Source: Quadrisphaera granulorum (GTDB lineage: Bacteria > Actinomycetota > Actinomycetes > Actinomycetales > Quadrisphaeraceae). From it: 64,000 nucleotides of DNA. Shown here in pieces: positions 45,887-55,066 of this stretch (the first letter of the stretch is position 1; each line of letters begins with the position of its first letter). Made by a program: the position numbers and the translations under genes. The notes beneath the pieces were generated by a model. The model was not told where the DNA came from, did no database searches, and was given only the letters and a program-made list of their open reading frames with translations. The stretch lies in the NCBI RefSeq assembly GCF_003149145.1, contig NZ_QGDQ01000003.1, forward strand, positions 124,001 through 188,000. Direction: 5' to 3'.

Positions 45887-46661
45887 CGCGGACGGCGGCG
45901 AGCAGTACGAGCGCGCTCACCGCGGCCAGCAGGGCACCCCCCGCGACGGCGGAGCCGACGAGCCACGGCGTGCCCGCCGCCACCGGGGGCGCGGCCACGA
46001 GTCGGGAAGCTGCCGCAGCCGGCAGGAGTCCCTCCAGGACCGCTCCCCACCGCGACGGGGGCAGCACGGACCCGAGCAGCGGTTCCAGCACGAGGGGCCA
46101 CGCCACCACGAGCGAGACCGCCGCGACGGCGCTCCGCAGGAGCGCGGTCAGGGCCAGACCTGCGACCCCGTGCAGCACGACGAGACCCACGTAACCCAGC
46201 AGGGGCGCGGCGAGCACCACGGGCCCGGGCGAGGCGGCCACGAGCTGCTGCTGGGGCCACAGGACGACGACGGCGACGGCGGCGAGCAGCGAGGCCACCG
46301 CGAGCGCGGCCGACCACCCGGCCACGACGACGGTGCGCGCGGTGAGCAGCGCCCCGCGGCGTGGCACGAGCACGAGCGCCGTGCGCTCGGCGCCGTGCCG
46401 TGCATCACCGGCGGCGACCAGCGCACCGGCGAGGGCGGCGGCGATCCCGACGACGGACAGACCGGAGGCGCTTCCCCCGGTGACGGCCTCGAGGAGTCCG
46501 CTGCGGCCGATGTCGGCGCGCTCCGCGAGCGCACACAGGGCCGCGGCGCCCGCGGCTCCTGCGGCGGCGGCCAGCGCGAGCAGCACGGCGCTGGAGCGCA
46601 CCGTGGCGAGCCGGACCACCTCGAGGCGCACTGCTGCGCTCAGGGCTGCGAGCGGGCTCAT
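45867..46661 (-). CDS. ABC transporter permease
   Basis: An integral membrane protein of 264 residues with about six hydrophobic segments and no periplasmic signal, of the ABC-2 exporter type. Its start overlaps the ATPase stop (ATGA), so the two are one transporter. No substrate can be inferred from the sequence. Alanine and valine are very abundant. Confidence 0.8.
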   Translation of the reverse strand: MSPLAALSAAVRLEVVRLATVRSSAVLLALAAAAGAAGAAALCALAERADIGRSGLLEAVTGGSASGLSVVGIAAALAGALVAAGDARHGAERTALVLVPRRGALLTARTVVVAGWSAALAVASLLAAVAVVVLWPQQQLVAASPGPVVLAAPLLGYVGLVVLHGVAGLALTALLRSAVAAVSLVVAWPLVLEPLLGSVLPPSRWGAVLEGLLPAAAASRLVAAPPVAAGTPWLVGSAVAGGALLAAVSALVLLAAVRGARRDA

Positions 46662-47596
46662 GCGGGCACCGCCGAGGCTCCCGGGACGGCTCCTGGGTTC
46701 GCGCCGGGCAGGAGCTCGGTCTCGGGCAGCTCCAGGGACAGCAGCGCGGCGTCGAGGTCGGCCGTGCGGCGCGACAGCTCGTGCACGGCGACGCCCTCGG
46801 CGCGGGCGACCTCGCCGACGGCCGCCATGTCGAGGCCGGTGACCACGAGGGCGCCGTCGTCACAGGGCTCGACGTCTCCACCCCAGCGCAGGATGGCCCC
46901 GGCCAGCAGGCCGGGGTCGCTCGCGCGCACCAGCACGCCGGCCTTCAGCCCGGCGACCAGGTCGCTCGCGGGGCCGCGCGCCGCGAGGCGCCCGCGGCGC
47001 AGGACGACGAGCTCGTCGGCTACAGCGAGGACGTCCGCGGCGCGCGATGCGGTGATCAGCACGCTGCCCCCGCCGTCGGCATGCACACGGAGCAGGTCGA
47101 GCAGCCAGGCGCGGGAGTCGTCGTCGAGATCGGTGAGGGGGTCGTCGAGGAGCAGGGTCCGGGGGTGACCCAGCAGCGCCCCGGCGACCGCGAGGCGCAG
47201 CGCGGCACCGCGGCGGAAGTGCTGCGGGCGGCTGCGGCGGGCTCCGGTGACCCCGGCCTGTTCGAGCACCTCGTCGACGCGGCGGCGGGGCACGCCGGCG
47301 CCCGCCGCGAGCGAGCGCAGGTGCCCGCGTGCGGTCCGCCCGGGGTGCAGGGCGCGCGGGTCGAGGACGACGCCGACGGCGTGGGCCGGTCGCGGGAGGC
47401 GGGAGTAGGGCTCGCCGTCGAAGAGCACCGCCCCACTGCCCCTGTCGAGCCCCACGGCGAGCCGCAGCACCGTCGACTTGCCGGCCCCCGCGGGGCCCAC
47501 CAACGCCGCCAGGACGCCGTCCGGGACGGTGAAGGACACGTCGTCGAGGGCCGGGCGACTGCCATGACGCTTGCTCAGCGCGAGGGCCTCGATCAC
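46658..47596 (-). CDS. ABC transporter ATP-binding protein with degenerate motifs
   Basis: A 312-residue partner of the downstream permease. Walker A GPAGAGKST (34-42) is intact, but the signature motif reads FRRGA (about 127-131) instead of LSGGQ, the Walker B glutamate is Asp (LLLDDP, 148-153) and the H-loop histidine is replaced (TASRAAD). The last ~80 residues form an accessory domain typical of ABC-2 ATPases. Hydrolysis may be slow or need unusual geometry. The start is GTG. Confidence 0.88.
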   Translation of the reverse strand: MIEALALSKRHGSRPALDDVSFTVPDGVLAALVGPAGAGKSTVLRLAVGLDRGSGAVLFDGEPYSRLPRPAHAVGVVLDPRALHPGRTARGHLRSLAAGAGVPRRRVDEVLEQAGVTGARRSRPQHFRRGAALRLAVAGALLGHPRTLLLDDPLTDLDDDSRAWLLDLLRVHADGGGSVLITASRAADVLAVADELVVLRRGRLAARGPASDLVAGLKAGVLVRASDPGLLAGAILRWGGDVEPCDDGALVVTGLDMAAVGEVARAEGVAVHELSRRTADLDAALLSLELPETELLPGANPGAVPGASAVPA

Positions 47597-47614
47597 TGGT
47601 TGAGGGTGTCACAG

Positions 47615-47657
47615 CGGGGGCCCCGACGCGGGTGTTTCACCGGCGTCGGGGCCCCCG
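47615..47657 (-). terminator. Terminator after htpX
   Basis: A perfect 15-bp GC stem (47615-47629 with 47643-47657) with an inner 4-bp stem in the loop starts 21 nt beyond the htpX stop and 19 nt before the ATPase gene. Confidence 0.7.
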
Positions 47658-47677
47658 TTCGTGACTCAGCGTGTCAT

Positions 47678-48553
47678 TCAGCGCGAGCGGTACCCGTAAG
47701 CCATCTCCTCCAGGCGCGCGATGCGCTCGGCCATCGGCGGGTGGGTGGAGAAGAGCTTGGAGACGTCCTGTGCGCGGAACGGGTTGGCGATGAACAGGTG
47801 GGCGCTGTTCTGCACCTGGCGCTCGGGGGCTAGCGGCCTGACCTGGGTGCCCATGTCGAGCTTGCGCAGCGCCGAGGCGAGCGCCAGCGGGTCGCCCGTG
47901 AGCTGGGCGCCGTCCTCGTCGGCGTCGAACTCGCGGGTGCGACTGATGGCCATCTGCACGACGCCGGCCGCGAGCGGGCCGAGGAAGAGGATGAGCATCG
48001 CGGCGATCGGGTTGGCGCGCTCGCCGTCCTCGCGGTTGCCGCCGAAGAACATCGCCATGTACGCGAGGTAGGTGATCACCGAGGCCATGGCCGCGGCGAT
48101 GGAGCTGGTGAGGATGTCGCGGTTGTAGACGTGCATGAGCTCGTGGCCGAGCACGCCGCGCAGCTCGCGCTCGTCGAGGATGTCGAGGATGCCCTGCGTG
48201 GCGCAGACCTTCGCGTTCTTGGGGTTGCGGCCGGTCGCGAAGGCGTTGGGGGCCGACGTCGGGGAGACGTACAGCTGCGGCATGGGCTGGCCCGCGCGGG
48301 CCGACAGTTCCCTCACGATGCGGTACATCGCGGGCTGCTCGGCCTCGGTGACGGGGCGGGCGCGCATGGCGCGCACCGCGACCGACCCCGACGTCCAGTA
48401 GGCGATGCCGTTGACGACGAGCGCAATGACGAGCCCGATGGTCAACGCCTGCTGGTTCCCACCGAACAGCAGGAAGCTCGCCAGCAGCACGACACCACCG
48501 AGCAGGCCGAAGAGCACTGCCGTCTTGACGCCGTTGAAGTGCCCGTGGGGCAT
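47678..48553 (-). CDS. htpX: Membrane zinc protease HtpX
   Basis: M48-family metalloprotease for membrane-protein quality control. The 291-residue product has four hydrophobic segments, the zinc motif HELMH with the third ligand in [10 protein letters not shown], and [15 protein letters not shown]. The ATG is preceded by GAGAGAGGA. It is divergent from korA with 158 nt between. Confidence 0.95.
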   Translation of the reverse strand: MPHGHFNGVKTAVLFGLLGGVVLLASFLLFGGNQQALTIGLVIALVVNGIAYWTSGSVAVRAMRARPVTEAEQPAMYRIVRELSARAGQPMPQLYVSPTSAPNAFATGRNPKNAKVCATQGILDILDERELRGVLGHELMHVYNRDILTSSIAAAMASVITYLAYMAMFFGGNREDGERANPIAAMLILFLGPLAAGVVQMAISRTREFDADEDGAQLTGDPLALASALRKLDMGTQVRPLAPERQVQNSAHLFIANPFRAQDVSKLFSTHPPMAERIARLEEMAYGYRSR

Positions 48554-48703
48554 GGGGTCCTCTCTCGAACCTCGATCGTGACTCTGAACTTGACTGTTCC
48601 TTTACCCGCAACGCGCGATCCGAGCGGCTCGTTCCCGCCCTGCGCCAGTCGGGGGACCACTCACAGCACCTTCCCAGAGAACAGGGTGCTCCACGGGCGC
48701 ACG

Positions 48704-48709
48704 TAGCAT
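48704..48709 (+). promoter_or_regulatory. -10 box for leaderless korA
   Basis: TAGCAT ends 8 nt before the GTG at 48718. No ribosome binding site intervenes. Confidence 0.4.
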
Positions 48710-48717
48710 CGGTGCAC

Positions 48718-50685
48718 GTGACCACCGGTATCCACCCCCAGGCGGCGTCCGCCCCGACCACCAAGCAGGTGGAGGTGCTCGACCGCGTCGTCATCCGGTT
48801 CGCCGGTGACTCCGGCGACGGCATGCAGCTCACCGGTGACAGGTTCACCGCGGAGACCGCCTCCATGGGCAACGACCTCGCCACCCTGCCCAACTTCCCG
48901 GCCGAGATCCGCGCCCCCGCCGGCACGCTGCCGGGCGTGTCGAGCTTCCAGCTGCACTTCGCCGACCACGACGTCACCACCCCCGGCGACGCCCCCGACG
49001 TCCTCGTGGCCATGAACCCCGCCGCCCTGCGCGCCAACGTCCACGACGTGAGGCCCGGCGGCACGCTCATCATCGACACCGACGACTTCACCACCCGCAA
49101 CCTCGCCAAGGTCGGGTACGCCACCTCCCCCCTCGAGGACGGCAGCCTCGAGGGCTACCGCGTGCACGCGCTGCCGATGCAGTCGATGACGGTGGAAGCC
49201 CTCAAGGACCTCGGCCTGTCGCGCAAGGACGCCGAGCGCAGCAAGAACATGTTTGCCCTCGGGCTGCTGAGCTGGCTCTACGAGCGGCCGACCGAGCAGA
49301 CGGAGAAGTTCCTGCGGGCCAAGTTCGGCAAGCGGGCCGCGGTCCTCGAGGCCAACCTGCGCGCCTTCCGCGCCGGCTGGGCCTTCGGGGAGACCACCGA
49401 GGCGTTCCCGGTCCGGTTCACGGTGCCGCCGGCCCCCGCCGAGAAGGGCCTCTACCGGAACATCACCGGCAACACCGCGCTCGCTTACGGCCTCGTGGCC
49501 GCCGCGCACCGCGCGGGCCTGCCGCTGGCGCTGGGCTCCTACCCGATCACCCCGGCCTCGGACATCCTCCACGTGCTCTCCGGCCTCAAGCGGCTCGGCG
49601 TGACCACGCTGCAGGCCGAGGACGAGATCGCCGCGGTGGGCATGGCGCTGGGCGCCTCCTTCGGCGGTGCCCTCGGGGTCACGACGACGAGCGGGCCCGG
49701 CCTGGCGCTCAAGAGCGAGACGATCGGCCTGGCGGTGGCCCTGGAGCTGCCGCTGGTCATCGTCGACGTCCAGCGCGGCGGCCCCTCCACGGGCCTGCCC
49801 ACCAAGACCGAGCAGTCCGACCTGCTGCAGGCCATGTACGGCCGCAACGGCGAGTCGCCGGTGCCCGTGGTGGCGCCGTCGACCCCGGCGGACTGCTTCG
49901 ACGCCGCGGTCGACGCGGTGCGGATCGCGGTGGAGTACCGCACGCCCGTGCTGCTGCTGTCCGACGGCTACCTCGCCAACGGCTCCGAGCCGTGGAAGGT
50001 GCCCACCGCGCACGACGTGCACGCCGTGGACCCCGACTTCGCCACCGACCCGAACTCGACCGCCGCCGACGGCGTGACCCCGCAGTTCCGGCCGTTCCTG
50101 CGCGACCCCGACACCCTCGCCCGCCCGTGGGCCGTGCCGGGCACAGCCGGGCTGGAGCACCGCGTGGGCGGCCTGGAGAAGGCCGATGTCACCGGCGAGA
50201 TCTCCTACGACCCGGCCAACCACGACCGGATGGTCAGGCTGCGCCGGGCGAAGGTGAAGGGCATCGAGGTGCCCGACATCGTCGTGGACACCGGTGACGA
50301 CTCCGACGCCCACCACGCGCATGCCGGCGCCCACCACGAGGCGTCCGACCTGCTCGTGCTCGGGTGGGGCTCCACCCGGGGTCCCATCACCGCCGCCGTC
50401 CGCGAGGCCCGCCGCCGCGGCCTGCGCGTGGCCCAGGCGCACCTGCGCCACCTCAACCCCCTGCCCGCCAACCTCGGCGAGGTGCTGCTGGCCCACGAGC
50501 ACGTGCTGGTGCCCGAGATGAACCTCGGGCAGCTAGCGCTGCTGCTGCGCGGCCGCTACCTCGTCGACGTCATCAGCTGCAACCAGGTGCGCGGACTGCC
50601 GTTCACGTCCACCGAGATCGTCGAGGCCATCGAAGACGTAGTGGCCGGACGCGTGCGCGAGACCCCCCGGAGGGACGCCCGATGA
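48718..50685 (+). CDS. korA: 2-oxoacid:ferredoxin oxidoreductase, fused gamma-alpha subunit
   Basis: Oxidises 2-oxoglutarate or a related 2-oxoacid to the acyl-CoA with ferredoxin reduction. The 655-residue product begins with the gamma domain (VIRFAGDSGDGMQLTGDRF) and continues with the pyrimidine-binding alpha domain (GSYPITPASDILH, near 279-291). It resembles KorA of M. tuberculosis. The GTG at 48718 fits a leaderless mRNA; a GTG at 48712 would add two residues. It overlaps korB by ATGA. Confidence 0.93.
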   Translation: MTTGIHPQAASAPTTKQVEVLDRVVIRFAGDSGDGMQLTGDRFTAETASMGNDLATLPNFPAEIRAPAGTLPGVSSFQLHFADHDVTTPGDAPDVLVAMNPAALRANVHDVRPGGTLIIDTDDFTTRNLAKVGYATSPLEDGSLEGYRVHALPMQSMTVEALKDLGLSRKDAERSKNMFALGLLSWLYERPTEQTEKFLRAKFGKRAAVLEANLRAFRAGWAFGETTEAFPVRFTVPPAPAEKGLYRNITGNTALAYGLVAAAHRAGLPLALGSYPITPASDILHVLSGLKRLGVTTLQAEDEIAAVGMALGASFGGALGVTTTSGPGLALKSETIGLAVALELPLVIVDVQRGGPSTGLPTKTEQSDLLQAMYGRNGESPVPVVAPSTPADCFDAAVDAVRIAVEYRTPVLLLSDGYLANGSEPWKVPTAHDVHAVDPDFATDPNSTAADGVTPQFRPFLRDPDTLARPWAVPGTAGLEHRVGGLEKADVTGEISYDPANHDRMVRLRRAKVKGIEVPDIVVDTGDDSDAHHAHAGAHHEASDLLVLGWGSTRGPITAAVREARRRGLRVAQAHLRHLNPLPANLGEVLLAHEHVLVPEMNLGQLALLLRGRYLVDVISCNQVRGLPFTSTEIVEAIEDVVAGRVRETPRRDAR

Positions 50686-51815
50686 CCACCACCCCGCTCA
50701 CCCCGCCGTCGGTCCCCCTCGGCCTGCCGACGCTCAGGTCGGGCACCCACGGCGTTCCTGCCCTGCCCGAGGGCGTGCGGCTGGGCAAGAAGGACTTCAC
50801 CTCCGACTCGGAGGTGCGCTGGTGCCCCGGCTGCGGCGACTACGCCGTGCTCGCTGCGGTGCAGGGCTTCCTGCCCGAGCTCGGGCTGCGCAAGGAGAAC
50901 GTCGTCTTCATCTCGGGCATCGGGTGCTCCTCGCGCTTCCCGTACTACCTCGACACCTACGGCATGCACTCCATCCACGGGCGTGCCCCGGCCATCGCCA
51001 CCGGCCTGGTGGCCACCCGCCCGGACCTGTCGGTGTTCGTCGTCACCGGCGACGGCGACGCGCTGAGCATCGGCGGCAACCACCTCATCCACGCGATGCG
51101 CCGCAACGTCAACGTGACGATCCTGCTGTTCAACAACCGGATCTACGGGCTCACCAAGGGGCAGTACTCCCCCACGTCCGAGGTCGGCAAGGTCACCAAG
51201 TCGACCCCGTCCGGGTCTCTGGACGCGCCCTTCAACCCGGTGTCGCTGGCGCTGGGCGCAGAGGCGAGCTTCGTGGCGCGCACCCTCGACTCCGACCGCA
51301 AGCACCTCACGTCGGTGCTGCGCGCGGCCGCCGAGCACCGGGGCACGTCGCTGGTGGAGATCTACCAGAACTGCCCGATCTTCAACGACGGCGCCTTCGA
51401 CGTCCTCAAGGACAGGGACGAGTCCGTCGCACGCCTCGTGAAGCTCGAGCACGGCCAGGAGGTCGTCTTCGGCGCGGAAGGTTCCCAGAAGGCGGTGGTG
51501 CGCTCGGCGTCCGGGTTCGGCGTGGAGGTGATCGGCCTCGACGAGGCACGCGCGAGCGGCCGTGAGGTCATCGTCCACGACGCCGAGACCGCCGACCCGT
51601 CGCTGGCGTTCGCCCTGTCGCGCCTGGACGAGCCGACGATGGCGCACGTGCCGGTCGGCGTCTTCAGAGCCCACAACCGTCCGACGTACGACGACGAGGT
51701 GCGCACCCAGCTCGACGCTGCCCGCGAGGCCAGCGGCAGGTCGAGGCAGTGGCGGGCCACCGACGCCGACCTGGAGGCGCTGCTGCGCGGCAGCGACACC
51801 TGGTCGGTGGAGTGA
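50682..51815 (+). CDS. korB: 2-oxoacid:ferredoxin oxidoreductase beta subunit
   Basis: Thiamine-diphosphate subunit of 377 residues. RWCPGCGDYAVL, GIGCSSRFPYY and the later NCPIFN carry the cysteines expected for a [4Fe-4S] cluster; VVTGDGDALSIGGNH and LLFNNRIYGLTKGQ form the TPP-binding fold. Substrate is taken as 2-oxoglutarate by analogy with KorB. Its stop overlaps the next gene (GTGA). Confidence 0.94.
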   Translation: MTTTPLTPPSVPLGLPTLRSGTHGVPALPEGVRLGKKDFTSDSEVRWCPGCGDYAVLAAVQGFLPELGLRKENVVFISGIGCSSRFPYYLDTYGMHSIHGRAPAIATGLVATRPDLSVFVVTGDGDALSIGGNHLIHAMRRNVNVTILLFNNRIYGLTKGQYSPTSEVGKVTKSTPSGSLDAPFNPVSLALGAEASFVARTLDSDRKHLTSVLRAAAEHRGTSLVEIYQNCPIFNDGAFDVLKDRDESVARLVKLEHGQEVVFGAEGSQKAVVRSASGFGVEVIGLDEARASGREVIVHDAETADPSLAFALSRLDEPTMAHVPVGVFRAHNRPTYDDEVRTQLDAAREASGRSRQWRATDADLEALLRGSDTWSVE

Positions 51816-52771
51816 CCCCACCCGGGCCAGCGCCCGCGCGCGGCGGCCCGACCGCCGGTCCCTCGCGCAGCGGCACCCTCCTGGGGCTGTCCGCGTACCT
51901 CCTCTGGGGGCTGTTCCCGCTCTACTTCCCCCTGCTCGCCCCGGCGGGCTCGGTGGAGGTGCTCGTCCACAGGGTGCTGTGGACGGCGGTGCTCTGCGTG
52001 CTGCTCCTGTCGGTGCTGCATCGGTGGCGCCCGCTGCTCGACCTGGCGCGCTCCAGGCGCACGGTGGGGCTGCTCGCGCTGGCCGCCGTCGTCATCGCCG
52101 TCAACTGGGGCGTCTACATCTACGCCACGCAGACCGCGCACGTCGTCGAGGCGTCCCTGGGGTACTTCATCAACCCCCTCGTCACCGTGGCCCTGGCGGT
52201 GCTCCTGCTGCGCGAGAAGCTCCGGCGGCTGCAGTGGGCGGCGGTGGGGGTGGGCGTGCTCGCCGTCGTCGTCATCACCATCGACTACGGCCGGCCGCCG
52301 TGGATCTCCCTCGTGCTGGCACTGAGCTTCGGCACGTACTCGCTGGTGAAGAAGACGGTGGGCTCGACCGGCGCCGACGGGGCGCGCGGGCTGTCCGCGC
52401 TGACGAGCCTGTCGGCCGAGACTCTGCTGCTGACACCGGTGGCGCTGGTGGCGCTCACGGTGCTCGAAGCCGGAGGCGCCGGCACCTTCACGGTGGACGC
52501 GCCGTGGCACGCCCTGCTGCTCGCCTCCACGGGGGTCGTGACGGCCGTGCCGTTGCTGCTGTTCGCAGCCGGGGCCGCTCGTGTGCCGCTGACCACCACG
52601 GGGCTGCTGCAGTACGTGACGCCGGTGATGCAGCTGGTGCTCGGCGTGGCGGTGTTCCACGAGGCGATGCCCGCCTCGCGGTGGGCCGGCTTCGCGCTGG
52701 TCTGGGGAGCGCTCGCGTTGCTCACCACCGACCTCCTCCGCACGGCCGGACGAACGCCTCGCGCCACGTGA
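51812..52771 (+). CDS. rarD: EamA-family permease, RarD-like
   Basis: A 319-residue membrane protein with about ten hydrophobic segments in two EamA repeats. SAYLLWGLFPLYFPLL, VNWGVYIYATQTAHVVEASLGYF and TTTGLLQYVTPVMQLVLGV are RarD-type. Members export metabolites or drugs, but this substrate is unknown. The GTG overlaps the korB stop, so it is translationally coupled to korAB. Confidence 0.9.
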   Translation: MTPPGPAPARGGPTAGPSRSGTLLGLSAYLLWGLFPLYFPLLAPAGSVEVLVHRVLWTAVLCVLLLSVLHRWRPLLDLARSRRTVGLLALAAVVIAVNWGVYIYATQTAHVVEASLGYFINPLVTVALAVLLLREKLRRLQWAAVGVGVLAVVVITIDYGRPPWISLVLALSFGTYSLVKKTVGSTGADGARGLSALTSLSAETLLLTPVALVALTVLEAGGAGTFTVDAPWHALLLASTGVVTAVPLLLFAAGAARVPLTTTGLLQYVTPVMQLVLGVAVFHEAMPASRWAGFALVWGALALLTTDLLRTAGRTPRAT

Positions 52772-52819
52772 GCAGGCATTACGTCAGTCAAGAGTGAGTA
52801 AATTCGGACGCTCCGGACA

Positions 52820-52848
52820 GTTCACCCCCGCGTCACCGCGGATCAACC
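52820..52848 (+). promoter_or_regulatory. Candidate PHO box upstream of phoX
   Basis: GTTCACC, CGTCACC and ATCAACC are spaced at exactly 11-nt intervals (52820, 52831, 52842). Direct repeats of GTTCACC with this period are the PhoP-binding pattern of Streptomyces. The phoX start is 63 nt further on. Confidence 0.55.
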
Positions 52849-52910
52849 AGAGGTCCGCCGTCCACCGACAGCGTCTCCCCGCCAGCACACCTGGATGAGG
52901 AGAGCCTGAG

Positions 52911-54947
52911 ATGACCCTGACCCCGTCCCGCCGGCAGCTGCTGCCCATGACCGGACATACCCGGGGCACCCGCTCCGCGGCAACGTGCCACTTCAAGTGC
53001 GGCGACGCCTGCCTCAAGGACGAGACCAGCGCGTCGACGTCGCCGTCGTTCACAGCCGTCGTCGAGGCGTCGCTCTCGCGCCGCAACCTGCTCCTCGGCC
53101 TGGGGGCCGTGGCAGCCGCCGGCAGCAGCGTCGTGACGGTCCGTCCGGCGGCAGCCGCACCGACGTCGAACGCCTCGGCCGCGGGGAAGGCCGGCGCCGC
53201 CGTCGCCGGACCGAAGGGCCTGCAGTTCCAGCCCATCGCCCCGGTGGCGAGCACCGTCGACGCACTCACCGTCCCCGATGGCTACTCCTGGAAGCCGCTC
53301 ATCAGCTGGGGCGACCCGGTCGTGCCGGGAGCTCCGGTGTTCGACCTCGACCGGCAGAGTCCCGAGGCACAGGAGAAGCAGTTCGGCTACAACTGCGACT
53401 TCCTCGCGATCCTCCCGCTGGGCCGCGACAAGGCCGTGCTCGTCTCCAACCACGAGTACACCAACGAGAACCTCATGGTCCCGGGCTTCACCACCGAGGA
53501 CGCCCTCACGCCTGAGCAGCTCCGCACCTCCATCGCCGCCCACGGTCTGTCGGTGGTGGAGCTGCAGCGCGGCAAGGACGGGTTCTGGCAGGTCAAGCCG
53601 TCCCGGCTCGGCCGCCGCATCACCGGCCTGTCCACCGAGTTCGAGCTGCGCGGCCCCGTCGCCGGGAACGCCCTGGTCAAGACCGCCAAGGACCCGTCAG
53701 GGACGAAGGTCATCGGCACCCTCAACAACTGCGCCGGCGGCATCACCCCCTGGGGCACCGTGCTCTCCGGCGAGGAGAACTTCGACCAGTACTTCAAGGG
53801 CGACCCCGCCGGGGACCCGCGCAACCAGAAGACGTACTCCCTCGTCTCCAGCGACGGGAAGCCCAGCCAGGGGCGCTACTGGTGGAAGGCCGACGACAGG
53901 TTCGACACGGCGAAGACCCCCAACGAGATCAATCGGTTCGGCTGGATCGTCGAGCTCGACCCCTACGACCCGACGTCGACCCCGGTCAAGCACACCGCCC
54001 TGGGCCGTTTCAAGCACGAGGGCGCCAACGTCTACCTGTCCAAGAAGCGCCAGGTCGTGGCGTACATGGGCGACGACAGCCGCGGTCAGCACCTCTACAA
54101 GTTCGTCAGCCGCGATTCCATCGGCCGGGACACCACGAACCGCAAGGCCCTCAGCCGGCTGCTGGACGCCGGCGACCTGTACGTGGCGAAGTTCGAGGCC
54201 GACGGCGACCCCGCGAACGACCGCGACGGCACCGGCACGTGGATCCCCCTCACCCAGGGTGGCAAGTCGGCCGTGCCCGGCATGACCCACGAGGAGGTGC
54301 TGCTCTTCACGCGCGACGCCGCCGCCGCGGTCGGTGCCACGCCGATGGACCGTCCGGAGGACGTCGAGCCCGACCCCCGCACCGGGTACGTCTACATCGC
54401 CTGCACCAACAACTCGAACCGGACGACGCCCGAGCCGGCCAACCCGCGTCCCGCGAACAAGGACGGCCACGTCATTGAGCTCCGGGAGACCGGGCGCGAC
54501 GCGGCCAGCACGACGTTCGAGTGGTCGCTGCTGCTGGTCTGCGGCGACCCGGCCAACCCGTCGACGTACTTCTCGGGCTTCCCCGCGGACAAGGTCTCGC
54601 CGATCTCCTGCCCTGACAACGTCGCCTTCGACCTGCTCCAGCCCGGTCTGTGGATCTCCACCGACGGCGCCCCGAGCACGCTGAAGCTCAACGACGCCCT
54701 CCACTACGTGCCGCTCACCGGCAAGGAGCGCGGACGGGTCTCGCAGTTCCTCGCGGTGCCCACGGGCGCCGAGACCTGCGGCCCGTGGATCAGCGCGGCC
54801 GACGGCTCGGTGTTCGTCAACGTGCAGCACCCCGGCGAGACGGACGGCGCCCTCGTGGACAAGCCCACGTCGACCTTCCCCTACACGGACGCCTCGAAGC
54901 GCACCCCGCGCCCGAGCACCGTCCAGGTGCGCCGCATCCGGAAGTAG
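52911..54947 (+). CDS. phoX: Alkaline phosphatase PhoX, Tat-exported
   Basis: Secreted calcium/iron phosphatase that releases phosphate from organic esters. The 678-residue product has a twin-arginine signal (LSRRNLLLGLG, RR at 57-58), the early cysteine cluster CHFKCGDAC, and the DUF839 core with NCAGGITPWGTVLSGEENF, whose Cys bridges the metals in characterised PhoX. The ATG has GAGGAGAG upstream. The PHO box suggests induction on phosphate starvation. Confidence 0.94.
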   Translation: MTLTPSRRQLLPMTGHTRGTRSAATCHFKCGDACLKDETSASTSPSFTAVVEASLSRRNLLLGLGAVAAAGSSVVTVRPAAAAPTSNASAAGKAGAAVAGPKGLQFQPIAPVASTVDALTVPDGYSWKPLISWGDPVVPGAPVFDLDRQSPEAQEKQFGYNCDFLAILPLGRDKAVLVSNHEYTNENLMVPGFTTEDALTPEQLRTSIAAHGLSVVELQRGKDGFWQVKPSRLGRRITGLSTEFELRGPVAGNALVKTAKDPSGTKVIGTLNNCAGGITPWGTVLSGEENFDQYFKGDPAGDPRNQKTYSLVSSDGKPSQGRYWWKADDRFDTAKTPNEINRFGWIVELDPYDPTSTPVKHTALGRFKHEGANVYLSKKRQVVAYMGDDSRGQHLYKFVSRDSIGRDTTNRKALSRLLDAGDLYVAKFEADGDPANDRDGTGTWIPLTQGGKSAVPGMTHEEVLLFTRDAAAAVGATPMDRPEDVEPDPRTGYVYIACTNNSNRTTPEPANPRPANKDGHVIELRETGRDAASTTFEWSLLLVCGDPANPSTYFSGFPADKVSPISCPDNVAFDLLQPGLWISTDGAPSTLKLNDALHYVPLTGKERGRVSQFLAVPTGAETCGPWISAADGSVFVNVQHPGETDGALVDKPTSTFPYTDASKRTPRPSTVQVRRIRK

Positions 54948-54959
54948 CCGGGTCACCAC

Positions 54960-55018
54960 CGTGATCATGGGCGTCCGCCACCCGGGTGCGGCCAGGGTGG
55001 CGGACGCCCATGATCACG
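54960..55018. repeat. Palindromic element, copy A
   Basis: A perfect 24-bp inverted repeat (54960-54983 with 54995-55018) around an 11-nt loop, with the core CGTGATCATGGGC. It lies between phoX and copC. A second copy with one compensatory change is at 60927-60979. It could terminate phoX transcription. Confidence 0.85.
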
Positions 55019-55066
55019 AACGGGTGCCTAGCCTGGGGCGACACCCACCGCACCGACTGGAGCACC

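Noticed and set aside
54960-55018. The GTGATCATGGGC palindromes as insertion-sequence ends
   Set aside because: Each is a single compact hairpin with no transposase or target duplication. The 5.9 kb between the two copies holds ordinary intact genes, without a transposase.
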